A DNA stretch of 5,497 nucleotides, from contig CALUZE010000090.1 of the NCBI GenBank assembly GCA_944325235.1, forward strand, positions 1-5,497, in the 5' to 3' direction. Numbering within the stretch: the first letter of the stretch is position 1; each line of letters starts with the position of its first letter. Origin of the DNA: an uncultured Elusimicrobiales bacterium. Its GTDB lineage: Bacteria; Elusimicrobiota; Elusimicrobia; Elusimicrobiales; Elusimicrobiaceae. Of this stretch, positions 1 to 5,211 are shown in pieces. The notes below the pieces were generated by a model that saw nothing but the letters and a program-made list of their open reading frames with translations, did no database searches and was not told the DNA's origin. The position numbers were made by a program, and so were the translations under genes.

Positions 1-2091
1 GTGCGGCACAAAGCCAAAGGGGCGCTGAAAACCGATACGGTCCTTTTTGAAATTTCCCTTCCGGACGCGGCCGAAAAAGCCCAAGGCCAAGGTGCCTTTG
101 TGGAATCGGCCCCGTTTACGGTGTTAAACCCCAACGGACTGCACGCGCGCCCGGCGGGCGTATTGGCCAAATTGGCCATGCAATATCCGTATGCCGTGCA
201 GCTTACCAAAAACGGCGTTTCGGTCAATGCCAAAAGTGTCGTATCCATTATGGCGCTGGCGCTGGCATACCGCGACACGGTCACCGTGCGCGCCGAAGGG
301 CCGCAAAAACAAGCGGAAGCTTTTTTGGCGAAAGTGGAAGAAGCCTTTAAAGCCGGTTTCGGCGAAAAAGACGTCGTTTCCGCGGCTAAAATTTTGCCGG
401 CCGCCGCTCAGCCGGAACAATCGGGCGCCTTAACGGCCTGCCCGGGGCTGGCCTGCGGACCGGCGTTTTTATATAAGCCCTCCGACATTACGGTAACAGA
501 AACCGCCGCCAACCCCAAGGCCGAAAAGAAACGCCTGGACGATACGCTGCAAGCCGTCGTTTTGGAAACCGAGCTGAAAATAGCCAATGCCAAAAATGCC
601 GAACTGCAAGCCATTTTAAACGCCCACCTGCGTATCTTGCAGGACCCGCTTTTGCTGCAAACCGCCCAGGAATCCGTAGCCAAAGGCAAATCGGCCGCGT
701 ATGCACTGGGGCTAGCCTTGCAGGCGGGCATCGGGCTGTTGCAAAAAACCCGTAATTCGTTTTTGATGGAACGCGCCGCCGATTTGAAAGACTTGCGCCG
801 CACGTTACTGTTGCGCCTGGGCGCCACGGCCGCGCCCGCCCCGCAGCCGCCGCAAGGCTGCATTTGGATAGCGGAAGATTTACTCCCGTCCGAAGCGGCC
901 GCGCTGGAAGGCCGCGCCGCCGGAGTGTTGCTGGCATACGGGTCCCCCACGTCCCACGCGTGCATTTTGCTGCGCAATATGAGTTTGCCGTGCGTGGTGC
1001 GCGCCGGGAAAGAAGTGTTGGATATCGCCGAAGGCGAAACGGTATGCCTGGACGCTACCCGCGCCCGTTTTGTGGTCACTCCGACCGACGCCGAATTGGA
1101 AGCGTTTTTGTCGGAGCAGGAAAAAACGCTCCGCGAACAAAAACAAAACCAGGCCCAAGCCCAAACCCATGCCCGCACGCAAGACGGCGTGGAAATTTTG
1201 GTGGAAGGCAACGTGTCCACCGCCAAAGAAGCCGCTCTGGCCGTTGCCAACGGGGCGGACGGATTAGGGCTGGTGCGAACCGAATTTTTATTTCACAACC
1301 GCCCGCAAGCCCCGTCCGAGGACGAACAGCAAGCCGCCTATCAGGCCATTGTGGACGCGGCGGACGGGCGCCCCGTCACGCTGCGCACGCTGGACGCCGG
1401 GGGCGACAAGCCGCTGCCGTTTTTGCATATTCCCGCCGAAGCCAACCCAATTGTCGGCATACGCGGGATACGGGCCTTTAAAAATAACGAAGCCTTTTTC
1501 CGCGCCCAGCTGCGTGCTATGCTGCGTGTGCGGCACGCGGGAAACCTGCGCATTATGCTGCCGATGGTAGCATTGGCGGAAGAAGTGGATTTTTTCCAAA
1601 ATATCCTGCGCCAGGAACAGCAATCCCTGGGCCTGCCCAACGCCACGCCGCTGGGGATTATGGTGGAAGTGCCTTCCGCCGCGCTTATCAGCGGGCAAAT
1701 GGCACAGCGGGCGGATTTCTTTTCCATCGGCACCAACGATTTAACCCAATACACCCTGGCCATTGACCGCGGACACCCGGAACTATCCGCCTGTTCGGAC
1801 CATCTGCACCCGGCCGTTTTGAAACTGATTGAACTTACCTGTTTGGGCGCGGCCCAACACCATAAACCGGTGGCCGTGTGCGGGGCGATGGCGGGCGATG
1901 TGGCCGCCGTGCCGTTTTTAATCGGTTTGGGCGTGCGCGAGCTGGCCGTAGGGGCGGGCGCCGTGGCCGAAATCAAGGCGTTAATCCGCACGCTGGACAC
2001 GCAGCACTGTGCAGAACTGGCCCAACAGGCGTTGGCCTTGGCCACCGCGCCGCAAGTGCGGGCACTGGCACAAACCATTTTAAAAAAATAG
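1..2091 (+). CDS. nagF: Phosphoenolpyruvate--protein phosphotransferase, PTS EIIA(Glc)-HPr-EI fusion, 5'-partial
   Basis: Cytoplasmic general PTS phosphorelay protein that takes phosphate from PEP and hands it along EI, HPr and EIIA towards a sugar permease. 696 codons are visible. Residues about 5-28 match the last strand and tail of an EIIA(Glc) domain (DTVLFEISLP, then EKAQ), so the frame was already open before the window; the GTG at base 1 is probably an internal valine codon. HPr spans about 37-125, with the phosphorylated His in GLHARPA at 48 and a Ser46-equivalent at 79. EI spans about 144-696: phospho-His 319 in PTSH, then R426, R462, E556, D580 and C627, which align with E. coli EI R296, R332, E431, D455 and C502 at nearly constant offset. 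A Gln/Ala-rich linker (about 379-392) separates the swivel and PEP-binding parts. The motif is GSPTSH rather than GG-x-TSH, and CGAMAGD rather than CGE(L/M)AGD; as I recall, the latter is also seen in fused EI proteins. With nagBA downstream it resembles Pseudomonas NagF. Pipelines may name it ptsP or ptsI. Confidence 0.93.
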   Translation: MRHKAKGALKTDTVLFEISLPDAAEKAQGQGAFVESAPFTVLNPNGLHARPAGVLAKLAMQYPYAVQLTKNGVSVNAKSVVSIMALALAYRDTVTVRAEGPQKQAEAFLAKVEEAFKAGFGEKDVVSAAKILPAAAQPEQSGALTACPGLACGPAFLYKPSDITVTETAANPKAEKKRLDDTLQAVVLETELKIANAKNAELQAILNAHLRILQDPLLLQTAQESVAKGKSAAYALGLALQAGIGLLQKTRNSFLMERAADLKDLRRTLLLRLGATAAPAPQPPQGCIWIAEDLLPSEAAALEGRAAGVLLAYGSPTSHACILLRNMSLPCVVRAGKEVLDIAEGETVCLDATRARFVVTPTDAELEAFLSEQEKTLREQKQNQAQAQTHARTQDGVEILVEGNVSTAKEAALAVANGADGLGLVRTEFLFHNRPQAPSEDEQQAAYQAIVDAADGRPVTLRTLDAGGDKPLPFLHIPAEANPIVGIRGIRAFKNNEAFFRAQLRAMLRVRHAGNLRIMLPMVALAEEVDFFQNILRQEQQSLGLPNATPLGIMVEVPSAALISGQMAQRADFFSIGTNDLTQYTLAIDRGHPELSACSDHLHPAVLKLIELTCLGAAQHHKPVAVCGAMAGDVAAVPFLIGLGVRELAVGAGAVAEIKALIRTLDTQHCAELAQQALALATAPQVRALAQTILKK

Positions 2092-2102
2092 CCCGTACGG
2101 GC
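2091..2102. repeat. 12-bp perfect palindrome between nagF and nagB
   Basis: GCCCGTACGGGC begins on the last base of the TAG stop of the PTS gene and is its own reverse complement. It lies in the 43-nt gap before nagB. With no spare loop it would form only a short hairpin, about 4-5 bp, so a protein-binding dyad or an mRNA processing/stabilising element are both possible. No T-run follows, so it is not an intrinsic terminator. In GC-rich DNA a 12-bp palindrome can also be chance. Confidence 0.4.
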
Positions 2103-2123
2103 GCGCCGGGCCACAGGCACGGC

Positions 2124-2129
2124 AAGGGG
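2124..2129 (+). promoter_or_regulatory. Ribosome binding site of nagB
   Basis: AAGGGG sits 5 nt before the ATG at 2135. It supports that ATG as the start of nagB, which also gives an N-terminus (MRLVVT) that lines up with the MRLIPL start of E. coli NagB. Confidence 0.6.
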
Positions 2130-2134
2130 CGAAT

Positions 2135-2956
2135 ATGCGTCTAGTCGTTACAAAAATGAACTTAGGGCTGTGGGCGGCGGCGTATGTAAAGGAAAAAATA
2201 AACGCCTTTCACCCCACGCCGGAAAAACCGTTTGTGCTGGGTCTTCCCACCGGCGGAACCGTGGTGGATTTGTACGCCAACCTGCGGCTGTTTTACAAAG
2301 AAGGCACACTGAGTTTTAAAAATGTGGTCACGTTCAATATGGATGAATACGTCGGCCTGCCCAAAGACCACCCGCAAAGCTACCACAGCTATATGAAGCA
2401 GCATTTGTTTAACGAAGTGGACATCCGCCCCGCCAACTGCCACCTGCTAAACACCCAAGCGCCCGACCTGATTCAGGAATGCGCCCGTTACGAAGAAGCC
2501 ATCCGCCGTGTGGGCGGCATTACCCTCTTTTTGGGCGGCGTAGGCAAAAACGGGCACATCGCGTTTAACGAACCCGGCTCCGCGCTGGACAGCCGCACCC
2601 GCCCGGTGGATTTAACGCCCAACACCATTCAAGCCAATTCACGTTTCTTTTTAAACGACGAAAGCCGCGTCCCCACGCGGGCGTTGTCGGTAGGCATCGG
2701 CACGATTTTGGACGCGCAGGAACTGCTCTTTTTGGCTTCCGGCCCCGCCAAGGCGGCCGCTGTGGCCCGCCTGACGCGCCCGGGTGTAACAACGGATTGC
2801 CCGCTGACGGCTTTAAAACTGCATCCGCACGCCACCCTGCTGGTGGACCCGGCGGCCTGCGCCGAACTGACAGGCACGCCCAAAGAACGGCTGGACGCCC
2901 TGATGCAGGCGGCCCCCTACGCCGAACACTGGACCTTGGAGTGGACGGAAAAATGA
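2135..2956 (+). CDS. nagB: Glucosamine-6-phosphate deaminase
   Basis: Converts glucosamine-6-phosphate to fructose-6-phosphate and ammonia in the cytoplasm, the step that feeds amino sugars into glycolysis. The protein has 273 residues (E. coli NagB has 266) and aligns over its full length. Visible signatures are the phosphate-binding LGLPTGGT (35-42), FNMDEYVGLP (67-76) with the catalytic base D70 (E. coli D72), GGVGKNGHIAFNE (134-146) with H141 and E146 (E. coli H143, E148), and K206 (E. coli K208). The E. coli D141 position is N139; I recall the same Asn in Bacillus subtilis NagB (GRNGH), so this looks like family variation and not loss. In the allosteric GlcNAc-6-P site S149 and R156 are kept, but E. 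coli K160 corresponds to V158 and S152 to A150, so activation by GlcNAc-6-P may be weak or absent (inference). It follows the PTS fusion gene by 43 nt and overlaps nagA by 4 nt, consistent with one operon. Confidence 0.96.
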   Translation: MRLVVTKMNLGLWAAAYVKEKINAFHPTPEKPFVLGLPTGGTVVDLYANLRLFYKEGTLSFKNVVTFNMDEYVGLPKDHPQSYHSYMKQHLFNEVDIRPANCHLLNTQAPDLIQECARYEEAIRRVGGITLFLGGVGKNGHIAFNEPGSALDSRTRPVDLTPNTIQANSRFFLNDESRVPTRALSVGIGTILDAQELLFLASGPAKAAAVARLTRPGVTTDCPLTALKLHPHATLLVDPAACAELTGTPKERLDALMQAAPYAEHWTLEWTEK

Positions 2957-4125
2957 TTACCGAATTTTTGCTTACTCCCGTTTGCGCCGTTACCGCGCAG
3001 GACACCCTGCCCAATGCCACTCTGTGGATAAAGGACGGGCGCATCGCCGGCTGTTTTGCCGAAGGCGCGGTTCCGCCCGACACAAACCACCTGCCCCGCG
3101 TGGACGGGAAAGGCTGCTTTGCCGTGCCCGGATTTGTAGATTTGCACATCCACGGATACGGCGGTTTCGGCCCCGAACTGGCCGACCCGCAGGCATTGCT
3201 CAATATGTCGGCCGCCCTGCTGCAAAACGGCGTAACGGCCTTCTGCCCGACGCTCTACTGCGCCAAACCCGCCGAAATGGAAACCTTGCTTAAAAAGCTG
3301 GTCCCTGCCGTCGGCAAAGAAACCGGCGCAAAAATTTTAGGATTTCATTTGGAAGGGCCTTTCATTTCACCCCAAAAGCCGGGCGTGATGAAACCGCAGG
3401 ACATTGCCCCCGCGGACCTGCCCGCCTTCACCCGCCTGTACGACGCGGCCGAAGGCCATTTGGCGGCCGTCACGCTGGCGCCGGAACTGCCGGGCATAGA
3501 GCCCGTCATTACGTTTGCCAAGCAGCACGGCATCCGCGTGCAGGCCGGGCACACCAACGCCACCTACGACGAATTTTTATTAGGCGCCGCGCGCGGCGTC
3601 ACGCACGTAACGCATTTGTTTAACGCGATGCGCCCGTTTAACCACCGCGAACCCGGTGCCGCCGGTGCCGCTTTGATGCACCCGGGCATTTCGTGCGAAA
3701 TCATCGCCGACGGCGTACACGTCCACCCGGACGTGGTGGCCTTTTTGCGCACGGTAAAACCCGTGGAAAACATCGTGGCGGTGACCGACGCCCTGCTGCC
3801 CACCCAGCAAGCGCAGGGGCCGTTTATCGCCAACGGGGAAGAAGTGATTTTTGACGGCGGTGTGTGGAAACGCAAAACGGACCGCGTGATCGCCGGCTCG
3901 GCCCTGACGATGGCCCGCGCTTTTAAAAATTTGGTGGAGGACGGATTTACCCTGCCGCAAGCCGTGCAGGCCACCAGCACCAATGCGTCGCGCCTGTCCG
4001 GCCGCCCGCACGAAGGCCGCCTTGAAACGGGCGCCCGCGCGGACCTCGTGCTGTTAAACACGCATTTTGAGCCGGTGCAAGTTTTCTTAAACGGAACGCT
4101 CATAAGAAAGGATTTCCTTTCTTAA
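2953..4125 (+). CDS. nagA: N-acetylglucosamine-6-phosphate deacetylase
   Basis: Hydrolyses GlcNAc-6-phosphate to GlcN-6-phosphate and acetate, supplying NagB. An amidohydrolase-superfamily TIM barrel of 390 residues, normal for the family. Metal and substrate residues are visible: HIH at 65-67 after PGFVDL, E134 in HLEGPF (E. coli E131), H200 in AGHTNA (H195), H221 in THLFNAM (H216), R232 in HREPG (R227), H256 (H251) and D279 in VTDA (D273). E. coli NagA has Gln and Asn where this protein has the HxH pair, so this one may hold a second metal as in Bacillus-type enzymes (inference). The ATG at 2953 overlaps the nagB TGA as ATGA, the usual sign of translational coupling; GGAG at 2938-2941 is about 11 nt upstream. 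The frame is open further upstream to 2797, but that stretch is low-complexity Gly/Arg/Pro sequence inside nagB. The short C-terminus RKDFLS is encoded within a perfect inverted repeat. Confidence 0.96.
   Translation: MITEFLLTPVCAVTAQDTLPNATLWIKDGRIAGCFAEGAVPPDTNHLPRVDGKGCFAVPGFVDLHIHGYGGFGPELADPQALLNMSAALLQNGVTAFCPTLYCAKPAEMETLLKKLVPAVGKETGAKILGFHLEGPFISPQKPGVMKPQDIAPADLPAFTRLYDAAEGHLAAVTLAPELPGIEPVITFAKQHGIRVQAGHTNATYDEFLLGAARGVTHVTHLFNAMRPFNHREPGAAGAALMHPGISCEIIADGVHVHPDVVAFLRTVKPVENIVAVTDALLPTQQAQGPFIANGEEVIFDGGVWKRKTDRVIAGSALTMARAFKNLVEDGFTLPQAVQATSTNASRLSGRPHEGRLETGARADLVLLNTHFEPVQVFLNGTLIRKDFLS
4103..4124. repeat. Perfect 10-bp inverted repeat across the nagA stop codon
   Basis: TAAGAAAGGA (4103-4112) and TCCTTTCTTA (4115-4124) are exact reverse complements separated by TT. 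The repeat covers the last codons of nagA and two bases of its TAA. In RNA it would form a purine/pyrimidine-sided hairpin of about 9 bp with a 4-nt loop, followed by the T-rich ATTTCTTTTA. It is AT-rich, so it is weaker than a usual terminator stem. It may protect the 3' end or assist the hairpin 48 bases downstream. The repeat itself is certain; its function is a guess. Confidence 0.45.
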
Positions 4126-4171
4126 TTTCTTTTACCGGCACTCTTTGTATTTAAGGATACAATAAAATATC

Positions 4172-4199
4172 AAAACTCCCGTCTTGTGACGGGGGTTTT
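4172..4199. terminator. Bidirectional intrinsic terminator between nagA and the pilin gene
   Basis: AAAACTCCCGTC (4172-4183) pairs with GACGGGGGTTTT (4188-4199) around a TTGT loop: 12 pairs including one T-G. On the + strand the stem ends in TTTT before ACAC, placing termination 47 nt past the nagA stop. On the - strand the stem is followed by GATATTTTATT, also U-rich, 37 nt past the pilin stop at 4236. The convergent gene arrangement fits a shared terminator. Confidence 0.75.
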
Positions 4200-4235
4200 A
4201 CACATAAAGTGTTGCCGACCTCAGGCATCCGCGGG

Positions 4236-4805
4236 TTACGGCATATGATAGCTGCGCACCCCGGAACCTATTGCGTCTGGGGAAGCCCGGAACAGTTTTT
4301 CACAATAATCCCCCGGATTTTTTGTAAACACCACGCCATTTCCGGTTCTTTCCAAACAGAGAATAACACCATTGTCTATTCCATACACATTGGCAACCAA
4401 ATAACCGAACCCGCCCCCTTTATAGGGTCCTTTCAGGCGGCCCATATAGAGGGTTGTTGTATCGTGTGCAAGCAACAGCTGCAAAGACCATTCTCCATTA
4501 GACCGTACCTCCGGTGCAGAGGCATTCCATCTTTCTCTTCCGGTCCAACCTTTCATATCTATATCCAACTGATCAAACGACGAGGGATAAACTCCATTAG
4601 CCAAATAATAAGCTTGATACGCCTGCATAAAAGAATGTAACACGGAAAGCGCTTGCGCACCACGGGATTTTTCCACCGCCTTTTCATACTGAGGCAACGC
4701 TACCGCCGCCAGGATACCAATAATTAAAACCACTACTAACAGCTCTATTAGCGTAAATCCGGCATTTTTCTCAGCCGGGAGAGATTTTTGATAAATTTTC
4801 GCCAT
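4236..4805 (-). CDS. Type IV pilin-like (pseudopilin) protein with prepilin cleavage site
   Basis: A 189-residue class III-type signal protein. Residues 1-16 are a short basic leader (K3, K7, K13) ending in NAG; the prepilin peptidase site is G16/F17, and the mature start FTLIELLVVVLIIG has the required Glu at +5 (E21). The hydrophobic helix runs to about residue 38 and continues as an amphipathic helix (YEKAVEKSR, then ALSVLHSFMQAYQAYYLANG). The globular part has a Gly-rich segment (about 129-134) and two cysteines, C150 and C168, that could form a C-terminal disulfide loop. The mature protein would sit in the inner membrane and be assembled into a pilus, secretion or uptake pseudopilus; which one cannot be told. 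I chose the ATG at 4805; a TTG at 4811 is the only near alternative. No Shine-Dalgarno is visible upstream. The gene stands alone, and its GC (about 37-52% in three 60-base stretches counted) is below the nag genes. Such orphan pilins are typical of Elusimicrobium relatives (inference). Confidence 0.88.
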   Translation of the reverse strand: MAKIYQKSLPAEKNAGFTLIELLVVVLIIGILAAVALPQYEKAVEKSRGAQALSVLHSFMQAYQAYYLANGVYPSSFDQLDIDMKGWTGRERWNASAPEVRSNGEWSLQLLLAHDTTTLYMGRLKGPYKGGGFGYLVANVYGIDNGVILCLERTGNGVVFTKNPGDYCEKLFRASPDAIGSGVRSYHMP

Positions 4806-4839
4806 AGCCAAAATTTATCAAAAAAAAAAAACGAGTCAA
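4805..4839 (-). promoter_or_regulatory. Promoter of the pilin gene with a T12 spacer and predicted leaderless start
   Basis: Read on the - strand, TTGACT (4839-4834, 5 of 6 to the -35 consensus) is followed by a 16-nt spacer, CG then 12 T, GA, and then TAAATT (4817-4812, 4 of 6 to the -10). The spacer ends in TGA, so the -10 is of the extended TGn type. Seven bases past the -10 is the A of the ATG at 4805, so a transcript from here would have essentially no 5' leader, matching the missing ribosome binding site. The sequence match is direct observation; promoter activity and the transcription start are inferred. Confidence 0.5.
4820..4831. repeat. Mononucleotide tract A12 (+) / T12 (-)
   Basis: Twelve uninterrupted A on the + strand, the longest homopolymer I noticed in the window. 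It lies wholly between the putative -35 and -10 of the pilin promoter, where a change in tract length would alter the spacer length. It is also a place where sequencing or assembly length errors are likely. Confidence 0.9.
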
Positions 4840-5106
4840 GGGGCGCTGTCCCTCCCCTCCCTTTTTCCGCCAGCATGATTATCACGCTTTCCACACTGCC
4901 GCGCTGTTTCAAAAGGTAGCCATTCCCAGTTTTTCCGCGGTTGCGGTTATGGGCAGCGCTGTTTTGCCGCAGCCATGATTGTTTATCCGCCCTTTTTGCC
5001 CCGTCTATAAAAGCCCTCTAAGCGGATTAGAAATTTTATGTTTGAGTGCGGAAAACCGCGCAAGTCATACAATTCCCCGATTAGAAGTAATTTTTGTGCA
5101 CCTTGA

Positions 5107-5121
5107 GGCCAGCGCCTGGCC
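5107..5121. repeat. Short perfect inverted repeat GGCCAG-CGC-CTGGCC
   Basis: A 6-bp GC-only stem with a 3-nt loop, 12 bases left of the larger inverted repeat at 5134-5159. There is no T-run next to it on either strand, so it is not a simple terminator. The two hairpins together look like a paired-palindrome unit. Confidence 0.6.
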
Positions 5122-5133
5122 GCCCTTTTGGGA

Positions 5134-5159
5134 GTACTTTTGGGTGCTTCCAAAAGTAC
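5134..5159. repeat. Perfect 10-bp inverted repeat GTACTTTTGG / CCAAAAGTAC
   Basis: Arms at 5134-5143 and 5150-5159 are exact reverse complements around the loop GTGCTT. The left arm is preceded by a partial direct copy (CTTTTGGG at 5125-5132). It lies just beyond the rex terminator, so it could be a second structure in the rex 3' region or one end of an extragenic repeat. Confidence 0.65.
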
Positions 5160-5160
5160 A

Positions 5161-5186
5161 AATAAAAAAGCCCCAGGCGGGGGCTT
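5161..5186 (-). terminator. Intrinsic terminator of rex
   Basis: On the - strand AAGCCCC (5186-5180) pairs with GGGGCTT (5174-5168) around a CGCCT loop and is followed at once by TTTTTTATT-type sequence (5169-5161, including the last bases of the stem). A GC-rich stem plus U-tract 26 nt after the rex stop is a textbook rho-independent terminator, and it isolates rex from the pilin gene. Confidence 0.88.
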
Positions 5187-5211
5187 ATATAATTGACAAC
5201 CCGTTCTCCGT

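Larger units (their letters stand above)
4840..5160. other. Gene-free, repeat-rich intergenic stretch between the pilin promoter and the rex terminator
   Basis: No convincing gene was found here on either strand. It holds several structures: a GCGG-AAAA-CCGC hairpin at 5048-5059, the inverted repeats at 5107-5121 and 5134-5159, GCGCTGTTT repeated at 4901 and 4956, GATTAGAA repeated near 5025 and 5079, and two related segments around ATGATT-TATC near 4875 and 4975. This density suggests an extragenic repeat element or structured RNA rather than spacer, but that is inference. The - strand carries a long open frame without a good start (described in the findings). Confidence 0.45.

Noticed and set aside
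1..3. GTG at base 1 as the true start of the PTS gene.
   Set aside because: The first 28 residues match the end of an EIIA(Glc) domain, so the gene begins left of the window.
408..1250. 280-codon open frame on the - strand inside the PTS gene, and a similar 259-codon one at 1341-2120.
   Set aside because: These are antisense shadows of a GC-rich gene. Their translations are Ser/Ala/Arg-rich without any recognisable motif, while the + strand carries every EI active-site residue.
2549..2555. Catalytic Asp141 of E. coli NagB is Asn139 here, suggesting an inactive deaminase.
   Set aside because: Bacillus subtilis NagB, as I recall its sequence (GRNGH), has Asn at this position and is active. 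D70, H141, E146 and K206 are all present.
2797..2952. 52-residue N-terminal extension of NagA from an upstream ATG.
   Set aside because: It would lie inside nagB in another frame, has low-complexity composition, and is not part of the NagA family. The ATGA overlap at 2953 is a standard coupled start.
4158..4163. TACAAT after nagA as a rightward -10.
   Set aside because: There is no -35 at 16-18 nt upstream, and it lies directly before a terminator with no + strand gene beyond.
4209..4640. 143-codon + strand frame opposite the pilin gene.
   Set aside because: It is antisense to a clearly coding pilin and begins inside the terminator region. No motif was seen.
4820..4856. T12 tract as the U-tract of an intrinsic terminator for leftward transcripts.
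   Set aside because: The only stem upstream (AGGG/CCCT with a 7-nt loop) is weak and 8 bases away from the T-run, and rex already has a strong terminator at 5161-5186. A promoter spacer explains it better.
5006..5011. TATAAA as a -10 box on the + strand.
   Set aside because: The best -35 at a suitable distance matches only about half of the consensus, and no + strand gene follows.
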